DNA from: Streptomyces sp. GESEQ-4
GTDB lineage: Bacteria; Actinomycetota; Actinomycetes; Streptomycetales; Streptomycetaceae
DNA length: 64,000 nt
Reading direction: 5' to 3'
Assembly (NCBI RefSeq): GCF_017948455.1
Contig: NZ_JAFFSU010000005.1
Coordinates: 186,001 to 250,000, forward strand
Positions 1-8,364 of the stretch are shown piece by piece. Positions within the stretch are counted from its first letter, which is position 1. Each line of letters opens with the position of its first letter. The notes under the pieces are model-generated. The model was given only the letters and a program-made list of their open reading frames with translations. It had not been told where the DNA came from and searched no databases. The translations under genes and the position numbers were made by a program.

Positions 1-1015
1 GCTCCAGCGTCCCGATGGCGGGATCGTCGTATCCGAGCACCCGATGCCCGCGTACGACACTCACCACCAAGTCCTCCGTCTGCCGTGGGCTCTTGCCCAC
101 CTCGGCCTTTATGACGGGCCGTTCGATGATGTCGAGCCCGCTGCCCTGCTGGATGAGGTCCTCCATCACCATGCCGGCGGCGGGGCTGAGTACCGAGAGG
201 CCGAGCAGCCGGCCGGCCGCGCTGGCGCTGGTGATGACCGCGTCGGCGCCGGACTGCTTCAGCAGCGGTGCGTTCTCCTCCTCCCGCACCGCGGCCACGA
301 TCTTGGCAGCGCGGTTGAGCTGCCGGGCCGTCAACGTGACCAGGACGGCCGTGTCATCGCGCTGCGTCGCGATGATGACCTTCCGCGCCTTGTGCACCTC
401 AGCCCGCTTCAGCACATCGCTGCGTGTCGCGTCGCCCACGATCCCCGCATACCCCTCGGCCGTCGCGGCGTCGATCGCCTTGGAGCTGGGGTCGACCACA
501 ACAACCTGCTCCGCCTTGACCCCCGACGCGCACACGGTCTGGATCGCCGAGCGCCCCTTCGTCCCGAATCCGACGACAACAGTGTGATCACGCAAGGTGG
601 ACCTCCAGCGGGCCAGGCGCCATTCGTCCCGGGTCCGTTCGGTGAGGACCTCGAGGGTGGTGCCGACCAGGATGATCAGGAACATCACGCGCAGTGGCGT
701 GACGACGAAGATATTGGTGAGCCGGGCGGCATCGCTGACCGGGGTGATGTCGCCGTATCCGGTGGTGGAGAGGGTGACGGTCGCGTAGTACCAGGCGTCG
801 AGAAAGTCGACGGAACCGTCGGAGTTGTCGTTGTAGCCCCCGCGGTCGGCATAGACGAGCAGCGCGGTCACCACCAGGACCAGCAGGGCCAACGCCAGCC
901 GCTTGGCGACCTGCCGAAAGGGGTGCGTCACCACCTTCCGCGGAAGCCTCACCCGATGGGTTGTCAGATGTTCACCCGCCTCGCGGGCGATCACGTCATG
1001 GCCCGGTTGTTTCAC
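1..1015 (-). CDS. Potassium channel family protein with RCK/TrkA-N domain (C-terminus beyond window)
   Basis: Two-transmembrane K+ channel fused to a cytosolic TrkA-N (RCK) regulatory domain, expected in the cytoplasmic membrane. Read from position 1015 downward, the frame gives a basic N-terminus, a hydrophobic segment at about residues 38-54, the selectivity filter TTGYGD near residues 84-89, a second membrane helix, and the nucleotide-binding motif VVVGFGTKG near residue 145. The C-terminus runs off the window. The start chosen is GTG at 1015, because it overlaps the moeA stop as GTGA; an in-frame GTG at 1024 is an alternative. It is the last visible gene of the moeA side of the operon, so translation is probably coupled to moeA. 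A perfect parS sequence spans this start codon. Confidence 0.85.
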   Translation of the reverse strand, partial: MKQPGHDVIAREAGEHLTTHRVRLPRKVVTHPFRQVAKRLALALLVLVVTALLVYADRGGYNDNSDGSVDFLDAWYYATVTLSTTGYGDITPVSDAARLTNIFVVTPLRVMFLIILVGTTLEVLTERTRDEWRLARWRSTLRDHTVVVGFGTKGRSAIQTVCASGVKAEQVVVVDPSSKAIDAATAEGYAGIVGDATRSDVLKRAEVHKARKVIIATQRDDTAVLVTLTARQLNRAAKIVAAVREEENAPLLKQSGADAVITSASAAGRLLGLSVLSPAAGMVMEDLIQQGSGLDIIERPVIKAEVGKSPRQTEDLVVSVVRGHRVLGYDDPAIGTLE

Positions 1016-1022
1016 GTGAAAC
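1009..1022. other. parS: parS site (perfect GTTTCACGTGAAAC)
   Basis: Exact 14-bp palindrome GTTTCACGTGAAAC, the Streptomyces ParB-binding consensus. It lies over the moeA stop codon and the GTG start of the potassium channel gene, so it is coding in two frames at once. Confidence 0.85.
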
Positions 1023-2370
1023 ACACCTCGATACCGGCGAACGCCCAGGGCAGATCGAGCAGTTCCACCTCCTGCCCCGGTCGGGCACCGCCCGGTGGTA
1101 CGACGGCCAGCGCGTCGGCCGCCGCGATGCCCCGCAGCATCGCCGGGCCGTTGTAGTGCAGCGGAACAGCACTGTCGACGCGCAGCGCCACGGGGATGAG
1201 CCGGGTGTCGTACGGATGCCCGTGCGCCGCGTCCTGGAGCGGCAACGCCAGCGGCTCGGGGGCGGGACGGGCGGCGAGGGTGCGCAGCAGCGGTTCGGCG
1301 AGCGTGAGCAGGCCGGAGACGGCCGCGAGGGGGTTGCCGGGCAGGCCGACTAGGTGCTGGTCGTCCTTGATACGGGCCAGCAGCATGGGGTGGCCGGGGC
1401 GCACCTCGACGCCGTTGACCAGCAGCTCCGCGCCGATACGGCTCAGAGTGGGGTGGACGTGGTCGACGGGGCCGGAGGCGGTGCCGCCGGTGGTGACGAT
1501 CAGGTCGGCGTCGGAGGAGGTGATGGCCTTGCGCAGGGCCTTCGCGTCGTCGCCGATCCGGCGCACCGCGATGACCTCGGCGCCAAGCCCTCGCAGCCAG
1601 GGGGGCAGCATCGGGCCGAGCGCGTCCCGGATCAGCCCGTCGTGCGGCAGCCCTTCCGTCAGCAACTCGTCGCCGAGGATCAGGACTTCGGCGCGGGGGC
1701 GGGGGACCGCGGTGACGGTGTCGTATCCGGCCGCCGCGGCGAGCCCGAGCACGGCCGGGGTGACCAGGGTGCCGACGGGGAGGAGTTGGTCGCCGGTACG
1801 GCATTCCTGGCCGCGTGGGCGGATGTCCTGGCCGTGGCCCACCTCGCGGGTCGCGTGCAGGCGGCCCTGGGTGTCCGTGCGGCCGTGCTCGCTGCGGATG
1901 ACGGCGGTGGTGTCCAGGGGGATGCGGGCACCGGTGGCGATCCGGACGGCCTCGCCGTCGGTGAGCGGTTCGGGCTCGGCGTGCCCGGCCAGCACGCCCT
2001 CGTCGCGTACGTCCCAGGGTCCGGGCCCGGCGACCGCCCAGCCGTCCATCGCGGAGGTGTCGAACGAGGGCAGGTCGGTGAGGGCGGTGAGGGGAGCGGC
2101 CAGGGTGAGGCCGAGGGCGGCGTCGAGGGTGACGGAGACGGGGGCGCGGCGGGCCCCCGAGCGGCCCGCGCGCTCGGCGATCCTCCGAGCCTCGGACCAT
2201 GGCGTGGCCTGGTGGCGAGGGTGTGCCGAGGATGCCGGGGACGCCGCGGCACTCTGCGGGGCGGGCACGGCGTGGTCCTCACGACCGCTGTCTTCCTTCA
2301 CGAGGGCCAGCACCTCCTCGACGTCGAATTCCTCGGCGTCGTCGCCGGTCCGGACGGAGCGGGCGGTCAT
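1012..2370 (-). CDS. moeA: Molybdopterin molybdenumtransferase MoeA-like protein
   Basis: About 452 residues. MoeA inserts molybdenum into adenylylated molybdopterin in the last step of molybdenum cofactor synthesis. Seen: an acidic N-terminal extension of about 45 residues (EEFDVEEVLALVKED), the MoeA N-terminal region with FDTSAMDGWAV, then the MoCF-binding domain with ILGDELLTEG and TTGGTASGPVDH, and the C-terminal stretch GLPGNPLAAV. The start is ATG at 2370, overlapping the mobA-like stop as ATGA; the open frame upstream is shadow. The gene is sandwiched between a MobA-like protein and the channel gene with 4-bp overlaps on both sides, so the three are probably cotranscribed. Confidence 0.88.
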   Translation of the reverse strand: MTARSVRTGDDAEEFDVEEVLALVKEDSGREDHAVPAPQSAAASPASSAHPRHQATPWSEARRIAERAGRSGARRAPVSVTLDAALGLTLAAPLTALTDLPSFDTSAMDGWAVAGPGPWDVRDEGVLAGHAEPEPLTDGEAVRIATGARIPLDTTAVIRSEHGRTDTQGRLHATREVGHGQDIRPRGQECRTGDQLLPVGTLVTPAVLGLAAAAGYDTVTAVPRPRAEVLILGDELLTEGLPHDGLIRDALGPMLPPWLRGLGAEVIAVRRIGDDAKALRKAITSSDADLIVTTGGTASGPVDHVHPTLSRIGAELLVNGVEVRPGHPMLLARIKDDQHLVGLPGNPLAAVSGLLTLAEPLLRTLAARPAPEPLALPLQDAAHGHPYDTRLIPVALRVDSAVPLHYNGPAMLRGIAAADALAVVPPGGARPGQEVELLDLPWAFAGIEVCFT

Positions 2371-3305
2371 CCGGCGTCCGGGGTGCGGTCGGGTTCGCCG
2401 GCGCTCGAGGTACTCCCGGGCTCGGCGGCCTCCTTCGCGGCGTCTGTCTCGGCCTCTTCGGCCCAGCGCAGCGCCAGCGCGGCGGCCTTGCGCGCGGCCT
2501 CCGCGACGGCTTCGGGGCCTCCTCCGGCCTGCGCCGCCGCGTAGCCGACGAGGAAGGTGGTCAGCGGCGCCGCGGGCCTGGCCACTCCGTGGGCGGCGTC
2601 GCGCGCTAGGTCGAGCAGGACGCCTTTGTCGACGTCGAGGTCGAGGCCCAGCTCGTCCTTGACTGCGGAAATCCATTCATCCAACACGTGCCCATGCTCC
2701 CTGATACGTGCCCTGGCAGTGGCGATGTCGTCCCAGGTGTCGCAGTCGAAGGACGCGACGGGGTCCGGGACGCGGGTGAGGTCGAGCCCGCCGGTCAGCC
2801 GGCGCAGAGGCAGACCGGTGAGGCCGCCGTGCTCCCGGGTGAGCGCGGCCAGCCCACGGCGCAGCGCCCGCGCCTGGTAGGCCGCCACCAGCGGCTGGTC
2901 GCGGCCGTCGGGGTCGGTCAGGACCGCGCCGTCGGCGGAGCCGTCCCACAGCGTCGCCAGCAGCCGCCCGACGGTCCGCTCGCCGAGGAACGGCAGATCG
3001 GCGGAGAGTACGACGACGTACGGAGCCGTGGTGTGCCGCAGCCCGGCGTCGAGCGCGGCGAGCGGTCCGCCGCCGGGAGGGTCCTCGCGGGCCCAGGTCA
3101 CGGCCCGCACGGTGGGGCGGGGATCGGCGACGACGACGGTGCTCCGCGCCCCGGCGCAGGCCGTCAGCACCCGGTCGAGCAGCGCCCGCCCGCCGACCCG
3201 CACCCCGGGTTTGTCCACACCGCCGAGCCGGCGTGCGGCGCCGCCGGCGAGGACGACGGCGTCGTACGCGGCGCCGGGTTCGCTGGAGGGCTCGTACGCG
3301 GTCAC
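2367..3305 (-). CDS. MobA-like nucleotidyltransferase fused to DUF6457
   Basis: About 312 residues. The N-terminal half is an NTP-transferase of the MobA type (molybdenum cofactor guanylyltransferase): VVLAGGAARRLGG near residue 14 with a following DKPG, and LSADLPFL. The C-terminal third, from LDEWISAVKDELG onward, matches the DUF6457 module often fused to actinobacterial MobA, and is Ala/Glu rich. The role is probably to attach GMP to molybdopterin, next to moeA. The GTG at 3305 is chosen because homologues remembered from Streptomyces begin MTAYDAVVLAGG; a longer GTG start at 3347 (MAVPSDHDG) is possible. The gene overlaps moeA by 4 bp. Confidence 0.8.
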   Translation of the reverse strand: MTAYEPSSEPGAAYDAVVLAGGAARRLGGVDKPGVRVGGRALLDRVLTACAGARSTVVVADPRPTVRAVTWAREDPPGGGPLAALDAGLRHTTAPYVVVLSADLPFLGERTVGRLLATLWDGSADGAVLTDPDGRDQPLVAAYQARALRRGLAALTREHGGLTGLPLRRLTGGLDLTRVPDPVASFDCDTWDDIATARARIREHGHVLDEWISAVKDELGLDLDVDKGVLLDLARDAAHGVARPAAPLTTFLVGYAAAQAGGGPEAVAEAARKAAALALRWAEEAETDAAKEAAEPGSTSSAGEPDRTPDAG

Positions 3306-3344
3306 TCCCCGAGTATGCGTGCCGTCATGATCGGAGGGAACGGC

Positions 3345-3376
3345 CACGTGCCTTTCTCACCACGTGCCTTTCTCAC
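3345..3376. repeat. Exact 16-bp tandem duplication
   Basis: The unit CACGTGCCTTTCTCAC occurs twice back to back (3345-3360 and 3361-3376). It covers the stop codon of the E2 gene and the leader of the mobA-like gene. Confidence 0.9.
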
Positions 3377-4950
3377 ATGGTGCGCAGCAGCACCGCCGGC
3401 TGTTCCACGCAGTCCGCCACATGCCGGAGGAAGCCGCCGGCCGTGCCGCCGTCGCACACCCGGTGGTCGAAGGTGAGCGAGAGCTGGACGACCTGCCGCA
3501 CCGCCAGCTCGCCCTGGTGCACCCAGGGCTTGGGGACGATACGGCCGACGCCGAGCATGGCCGCCTCGGGGTGGTTGATGATCGGCGTGGAGCCGTCGAC
3601 CCCGAACACCCCGTAGTTGTTCAACGTGAAGGTCCCGCCCGTGAGTTCCGCGGGCGTCAGCGTCCCCGTCCGGGCCGCCTCCGTCAGCCGGGCGAACTCC
3701 GCGGTCAGCGACTCGGCGTCCCGCGCGTGCGCGTCCCGTACGACGGGCACGACGAGCCCGCGCTCGGTCTGCGCGGCGAAGCCGAGATGGACCTGGTCGA
3801 GCCGGACGATCTCCCTGGCCTCGACATCGACCGTGGAGTTGAGCTCGGGGAACCGGGCGAGGGCGGCCGTGCAGATGCGTGCCAGCAGGGCGAGAAGGGA
3901 GATCTTCGTCCTTCCGGCCCCGTTCATCGCTTCGCGCGCCCGCATCAGCTCCGTCGCGTCGGCGTCCACCCAGCAGGTCGCGTCCGGTATCTCCCGCCGA
4001 CTGCGCGACAACTTGTCGGCGACCGCGCCCCGAATGCCCTTGAGGGGGATACGGGTGCCGCCGGGCGTGGAGGTGACCGGGGCCCCGGCGGGCGCGTGCG
4101 TCACCCGGGCGACGAGCGATTCGGCGGGCGTGTGAGCGAGGGGGGAGTCGGCGGGGGCGCACGGGGCGGCGGCCGTCGGGGCGGCCGAGGAAGGTGTGGT
4201 GGCGGACGGCTCGGTCGCGGACGACATGGCCGTACGCGGCGACGGTCGGGCGGGCGACGCGGCGGCCGCCCGCAGCGCGTACTCCACATCGGCCCGCAGG
4301 ATCAGCCCGTCCGGTCCCGAGCCCGTCAACTCCCGCAGATCCAGCCCGTTCTCCCGAGCGAGCCGCCGCACCAGGGGCGAGATCACGGCGACGGGACCGT
4401 CGGCCCGGTGGCCGTTGCCGGAATCGGGCGCGATGTCTGTGGTGGCGTGGGTGATGTCGAGGGCGTCGGGCGTCGGCGAGGCCGCACTCGTACGAGCGGA
4501 CGGATCCGTCGGAGCCGTACGAGCCGTCGGCCGTACCCTCCGGCGGCGGGCCGGGGCGGCGCCGGTGCCGTAGCCCACGAGCACGTTGCCTGAGCCTTCG
4601 TGGGGGTGCCCAGCCGAGCCGCTGCGCGTGCCCTCACCGGAACCCACACGCGCGTCCTCACGCGAGCCCTCGTCCGATCCCGTGGCCGGACCGCCGGAGG
4701 CCGCCGCCCCCACGGCCACCGTCAACAGCGGCGCCCCCACGGGAAGCTCCGTGCCCTCCTCGCCGAAGCGGGCCGTGACGACGCCGCCGTACGGGCAGGG
4801 CACCTCGACCATTGCCTTGGCCGTCTCGACCTCGACGACCGGCTGATCGACGGTGACGACGTCGCCGACCTGGACCAGCCAGCGCACGATCTCCGCCTCC
4901 GTGAGCCCTTCGCCGAGGTCGGGAAGCTTGAACTCCAACACCTGTGCCAT
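3373..4950 (-). CDS. bkdC: Branched-chain 2-oxoacid dehydrogenase E2 (dihydrolipoyl acyltransferase)
   Basis: About 525 residues. E2 core of the complex that converts branched-chain 2-oxoacids from Val, Leu and Ile to acyl-CoA, feeding branched fatty acid and polyketide starters. Domains in order: lipoyl domain (residues 1-80, lipoylated Lys in ETAKAMVEV), Ala/Pro/Ser-rich linker, E3-binding domain (SPLVRRLARENGLDLREL), a second long Ala/Thr linker, then the catalytic acyltransferase domain ending in FDHRVCDGG with the active His and Asp. The ATG at 4950 shares one base with the E1 beta stop (TGATG), so an upstream ATG at 4968 is less likely. Last gene of a three-gene operon; no E3 (lipoamide dehydrogenase) is in this window. 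Confidence 0.9.
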   Translation of the reverse strand: MAQVLEFKLPDLGEGLTEAEIVRWLVQVGDVVTVDQPVVEVETAKAMVEVPCPYGGVVTARFGEEGTELPVGAPLLTVAVGAAASGGPATGSDEGSREDARVGSGEGTRSGSAGHPHEGSGNVLVGYGTGAAPARRRRVRPTARTAPTDPSARTSAASPTPDALDITHATTDIAPDSGNGHRADGPVAVISPLVRRLARENGLDLRELTGSGPDGLILRADVEYALRAAAASPARPSPRTAMSSATEPSATTPSSAAPTAAAPCAPADSPLAHTPAESLVARVTHAPAGAPVTSTPGGTRIPLKGIRGAVADKLSRSRREIPDATCWVDADATELMRAREAMNGAGRTKISLLALLARICTAALARFPELNSTVDVEAREIVRLDQVHLGFAAQTERGLVVPVVRDAHARDAESLTAEFARLTEAARTGTLTPAELTGGTFTLNNYGVFGVDGSTPIINHPEAAMLGVGRIVPKPWVHQGELAVRQVVQLSLTFDHRVCDGGTAGGFLRHVADCVEQPAVLLRTM

Positions 4951-5954
4951 CAGCTCTGGGCCTCCCATTGCAGACGCCCCACGGCGTCCAGGATCCGGTC
5001 CACGCCAGGCAGGTGGTGACGCTCCAGCATCGGCGGCGGGTAGGGGATGTCGAACCCGGCCACACGCAGCACCGGCGCTTCCAGGTAGTGGAAGCAGCGC
5101 TCCGTGACACGGGCCGCGATCTCCCCGCCCGGGCCGCCGAACCCGCCCGACTCGTGCACGACCACCGCGCGCCCGGTCCGCCGCACCGAAGCGGAGACCG
5201 TCTCGTCGTCGAACGGCACCAGGGAGCGCAGGTCGACGACTTCGAGGTCCCAGCCCTCGGCCCGCGCCGCCTCGGCGGCTTCGAGGCAGACGGGTACGGA
5301 CGGCCCGTACGTGATGAGCGTGGCGCTCCGGCCCGAGCGCCGCACCACCGCGCGGCCTATCGGTTCAACGGCCGTCGGCTCCTCGGGGTTCCAGGACTCC
5401 TTGGACCAGTACAGCCGCTTGGGTTCGAGGACGACGACCGGGTCGTCGGAGGCGATGGCGGCGCGCAGCAGGCCGTAGGCGTCGGCGACGGTGGCGGGCG
5501 TGACGACATGGAGCCCCGGAGTCGCCATGTAGTACGCCTCGGAGGAGTCGCTGTGGTGCTCGACGCCGCCGATGCCTCCGCCGTAGGGGACCCGGATGGT
5601 GATCGGAAGCGGCATCGTCCCGCGTGTGCGGTTGCGCATCCGGGACACATGGCTGATCAGCTGCTCGAAGGCGGGGTAGGCGAACGCGTCGAACTGCATC
5701 TCCACGACCGGCCTGAGGCCGTACATCGCCATGCCGACCGCCGTGCCGAGGATGCCCGCCTCGGCCAGCGGCGTGTCCGTGCAGCGGTCCTCGCCGAACT
5801 CCTTGGCGAGCCCGTCGGTGACCCGGAAGACCCCGCCGAGGGTGCCGACGTCCTCGCCCATGACGTGCACGGCGGGGTCGGCGGCCATGGCGTCGCGCAG
5901 CGCGCGCGTGAGGGCCTGCGCCATGGTCGCGGGTTTGAGGGCGACGGTGGTCAT
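4950..5954 (-). CDS. bkdB: Branched-chain 2-oxoacid dehydrogenase E1 beta subunit
   Basis: 334 residues, the normal length for E1 beta. Starts MTTVALKPATMAQALTRALR. The transketolase pyrimidine domain is seen with GEDVGTLGGVFRVTDGL and EAGILGTAVGMAMYGLRPV, and the C-terminal domain with VVHESGGFGGPG. With E1 alpha it makes the thiamine diphosphate-dependent decarboxylase of the complex. ATG start overlaps the E1 alpha stop as ATGA, and its own stop overlaps the E2 start, so all three subunits are translationally coupled. A pyruvate dehydrogenase-type assignment cannot be fully excluded from sequence alone, but the genomic context with a divergent Lrp-type regulator favours the branched-chain enzyme. 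Confidence 0.9.
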   Translation of the reverse strand: MTTVALKPATMAQALTRALRDAMAADPAVHVMGEDVGTLGGVFRVTDGLAKEFGEDRCTDTPLAEAGILGTAVGMAMYGLRPVVEMQFDAFAYPAFEQLISHVSRMRNRTRGTMPLPITIRVPYGGGIGGVEHHSDSSEAYYMATPGLHVVTPATVADAYGLLRAAIASDDPVVVLEPKRLYWSKESWNPEEPTAVEPIGRAVVRRSGRSATLITYGPSVPVCLEAAEAARAEGWDLEVVDLRSLVPFDDETVSASVRRTGRAVVVHESGGFGGPGGEIAARVTERCFHYLEAPVLRVAGFDIPYPPPMLERHHLPGVDRILDAVGRLQWEAQS

Positions 5955-7087
5955 CGGTGCGTCCCTTCCCGTTCGGCCTCCAGCTCCGCCGCCAACTGCT
6001 CCCGCTGCTCGCGCAGTTGCGGTGTGGGCTCGGCGTACACGTGGGCGAACAGGTCCATGGGGTCGAGCGCCGGGTCCTGGTTCATGTGCTCGCGCAGGTC
6101 GGCGGCGAGCCGCTCGGCGTCCTCGCGCGCGTGCCGGATGCCGTCCTCGTCGATCAGGCCCCGCTCGGTCAACTCCCGCTCCAGGAGGGCGATCGGGTCG
6201 TGTGCGCGCCAGGTCTCGACCTCGGTGTCGGCGCGGTACCGCTTGTCGTCGTCGGCGTTCGTGTGGGCCTCGATGCGGTACGTCACGGCCTCGACCAGCG
6301 TCGGACCGCCGCCCGCGCGCGCGTGCCGTACGGCGTCGCTGAGGACCTCATGCACGGCGGCCGCGTCGTTGCCGTCGACCAGGCGGCCGGGCATGCCGTA
6401 ACCGACGGCCTTGTGGGCCAGCGACGGGGCCGCGGTCTGCTTGGCGAGCGGGACGGAGATCGCGAAGCCGTTGTTCTGGACCAGGAAGACGACCGGGGCC
6501 TGCCATACGGCGGCGAAGTTGAGCGCCTCGTGGAAGTCGCCCTCGCTGGTGCCGCCGTCGCCGACCAGCGCGAGCGCGACCACGTCGTCGCCCTTGAGGC
6601 GGGCGGCGTGCGCGAGGCCCACGGCGTGCGGGAGCTGGGTGGCGAGCGGGGTGCACAGGGGGGCGACGCGGTGCTCGTGCGGGTCGTAGCCGGTGTGCCA
6701 GTCACCGCGCAGAAGCGTCAGAGCCTGCACGGGGTCCACGCCACGGGCGACGGCGGCCAGCGTGTCGCGGTAGCTCGGGAAGAGCCAGTCGCGCTCCTCG
6801 AGGGCGAGCGCGGCGGCCACCTCGCAGGCCTCCTGGCCGGTGCTGGAGGGGTACACGGCGAGGCGGCCCTGCTTGGTGAGGGCGGTGGCCTGCGCGTTGT
6901 ACCGGCGTCCGCGCACCAGATGGGCGTAGAGCCGGCGCAGCAGGGCTGGGTCGGCCTTCGCGGCGGCGTCCGTGCCGAGCACGCGGTACGGCTCCGCGTC
7001 GGGCAGCAGCGGCGCGGGGTCCGTACGGGGCTGCCAGGCGGGCGGCGGCGTTGGCCGATATGCGCCCCGCTGCTCCATGACCGTCAT
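5951..7087 (-). CDS. bkdA: Branched-chain 2-oxoacid dehydrogenase E1 alpha subunit
   Basis: About 378 residues. The ThDP-binding motif region GDGGTSEGDFHEALNFAAVW and NGFAISVP is clear, as are YPSSTGQEACEVA and IEAHTNADD. First gene of the bkdABC operon. ATG at 7087 is preceded by GAGGAGGTGCC, an excellent ribosome binding site; the GTG directly before it (7090) is an alternative. The promoter lies in the 175-bp region shared with the divergent Lrp-type gene. That region holds an ACCGA-N4-TCGGT operator (7148-7161) and a 10-bp inverted repeat (7192-7221). Confidence 0.9.
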   Translation of the reverse strand: MTVMEQRGAYRPTPPPAWQPRTDPAPLLPDAEPYRVLGTDAAAKADPALLRRLYAHLVRGRRYNAQATALTKQGRLAVYPSSTGQEACEVAAALALEERDWLFPSYRDTLAAVARGVDPVQALTLLRGDWHTGYDPHEHRVAPLCTPLATQLPHAVGLAHAARLKGDDVVALALVGDGGTSEGDFHEALNFAAVWQAPVVFLVQNNGFAISVPLAKQTAAPSLAHKAVGYGMPGRLVDGNDAAAVHEVLSDAVRHARAGGGPTLVEAVTYRIEAHTNADDDKRYRADTEVETWRAHDPIALLERELTERGLIDEDGIRHAREDAERLAADLREHMNQDPALDPMDLFAHVYAEPTPQLREQREQLAAELEAEREGTHR

Positions 7088-7147
7088 CACGGCACCTCCT
7101 CATGGGAGTGGCTTGGAGAGGCGCGTCGGATGTGATGCGCCTCACCT

Positions 7148-7161
7148 ACCGATTGTTCGGT
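7148..7161. promoter_or_regulatory. ACCGA-N4-TCGGT operator in the bkd promoter region
   Basis: ACCGA TTGT TCGGT, a 5-bp perfect inverted repeat with 4-base spacer. It lies about 60 bp upstream of bkdA. The same half-sites and spacing occur at 9935-9948 and 14715-14728, next to phenylacetate genes, which suggests one TetR-family regulator for all three. Binding is inferred. Confidence 0.55.
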
Positions 7162-7191
7162 CGTCGGCACATTTTGGCTACAGGCACCTTC

Positions 7192-7221
7192 AGGCTGTGG
7201 ACAAACGGTTCTCCACAGCCT
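7192..7221. promoter_or_regulatory. 10-bp inverted repeat carrying two DnaA-box-like sequences
   Basis: AGGCTGTGGA at 7192-7201 pairs perfectly with TCCACAGCCT at 7212-7221. The arms contain TGTGGACAA (7196-7204, a perfect Streptomyces DnaA box on the minus strand) and TTCTCCACA (7209-7217). It sits just upstream of the Lrp-type gene, so it may instead be that regulator's autoregulatory site. Confidence 0.4.
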
Positions 7222-7262
7222 GAGATGGACGCAGTACGTCCATGGTAGAGAGGCGGGGGGAC

Positions 7263-7760
7263 ATGGCACCTGAACAAATGGCCGAAGGTCCCGAGGGCGG
7301 CCCCCTGCCGCCCGCGCGGCCCCTCGACGCCATCGATCAGGACATCCTGCAGATGCTCCAGGCGGACGGCCGCGCGTCGATACGGTCGGTCGCCGAACGT
7401 GTCCATGTCTCGCGCGCCAACGCCTACGCGCGCATCAACCGCCTCATCGAGGACGGCGTCATCCGCGGCTTCGGGGCCCGCGTGGACCATGAACGCGCGG
7501 GCCAGGGGACATCGGCGTACATCACCCTGAAGATCGTCCAGAACACCTGGCGCACGGTGCGCGAGCAGCTCAAGCAGCTCCCCGGGGCAGCCCATATCGC
7601 CCTGGTGGGCGGAGACTTCGACGTGCTGCTGCTCGTGCACACGTCCGACAACCGGGCGCTGCGGGAGCTGGTACTGACCCGCATCCAGGCGATCCCCGAG
7701 GTGCTCAGCACCCGCACGCTGCTGGTGTTCGAGGAGGAGGACCTGGAGCCGCAGGGCTGA
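7263..7760 (+). CDS. Lrp/AsnC family transcriptional regulator
   Basis: About 165 residues. N-terminal winged helix-turn-helix of the AsnC type (LDAIDQDILQMLQADGRASI, then VSRANAYARINRLIEDGVI) and a C-terminal RAM ligand-binding domain (HIALVGGDFDVLLLVHTSD). Proteins of this family sense amino acids or their 2-oxoacids. Placed divergently from bkdABC, it is the likely regulator of that operon, like BkdR in other bacteria. ATG at 7263 follows AGGCGGGGGG; an in-frame ATG at 7242 has no comparable ribosome binding site. Confidence 0.88.
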   Translation: MAPEQMAEGPEGGPLPPARPLDAIDQDILQMLQADGRASIRSVAERVHVSRANAYARINRLIEDGVIRGFGARVDHERAGQGTSAYITLKIVQNTWRTVREQLKQLPGAAHIALVGGDFDVLLLVHTSDNRALRELVLTRIQAIPEVLSTRTLLVFEEEDLEPQG

Positions 7761-7773
7761 CCCGGACGTCGGT

Positions 7774-8364
7774 CTAGGAGGACTTGCGCAGTCCCCCGAA
7801 CACCAACTGCGCGACCGCGTCGGCCACTTCGCGCTCGTTCATGCCGCGCCCGTCCGGCCGGTACCACTCGACGATCGAGTTGATCATCCCGAAGACCAGC
7901 CGGGTCGCCAGACGCACCTCCACATCACCGCGCACATCCCCGTCGGCGGCTGCCGCCTTCAGCAGCTCGGCGACCCGGTGGTCGAAGTCGCGGCGCTGCT
8001 CCAGGGCCCACCGCTCGGTGTCCGTGTTGCCGCGCACGCGCAGCAGCAGCGTCACATACGGCAGTTCGGCGATCAGCACCTCGACCATGCGCCGCACGAC
8101 GTACTCCAGGCGCTCGGCGGCACGCCCCACGCGCGCGTGCTCCTCGTCGAGGATCCCGAAGAGCCCGTCCAGCGCCCGGCTCACCGCGCGGCGCAGCAGC
8201 TCCTCCTTGCCGGCGACGTGGTGGTAGATCGACGACTTGGAGATGCCGGCCGCTTTGGAGAGGTGCTCCATGGAGGTGCCGTCGTAGCCGCGCTCGTTGA
8301 AGACCCGCACGGCGACGGTGAGCAGCGACTCCGGGGTGTACGTGTCCCGCTTCGCGGTGGTCAT
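7774..8364 (-). CDS. TetR family regulator, candidate phenylacetate repressor (PaaR-like)
   Basis: 196 residues. N-terminal TetR helix-turn-helix: SLLTVAVRVFNERGYDGTSM, then LSKAAGISKSSIYHHVAGKE. The C-terminal ligand domain is helical. ATG at 8364 overlaps the stop of the 3-hydroxyacyl-CoA dehydrogenase gene (ATGA), so the two are cotranscribed. In Corynebacterium a TetR protein, PaaR, represses phenylacetate genes in response to phenylacetyl-CoA; the location here inside a paa block makes the same role plausible. Its likely operator is ACCGA-N4-TCGGT, found at 9935, 14715 and 7148. The long open frame reading through upstream is a shadow of the neighbour. Confidence 0.85.
   Translation of the reverse strand: MTTAKRDTYTPESLLTVAVRVFNERGYDGTSMEHLSKAAGISKSSIYHHVAGKEELLRRAVSRALDGLFGILDEEHARVGRAAERLEYVVRRMVEVLIAELPYVTLLLRVRGNTDTERWALEQRRDFDHRVAELLKAAAADGDVRGDVEVRLATRLVFGMINSIVEWYRPDGRGMNEREVADAVAQLVFGGLRKSS

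Noticed and set aside
1196-2662. Long plus-strand open frame over moeA and mobA-like genes
   Set aside because: High G+C shadow; low-complexity Arg/Gly/Ala translation, no ribosome binding site, and real conserved proteins are on the minus strand.
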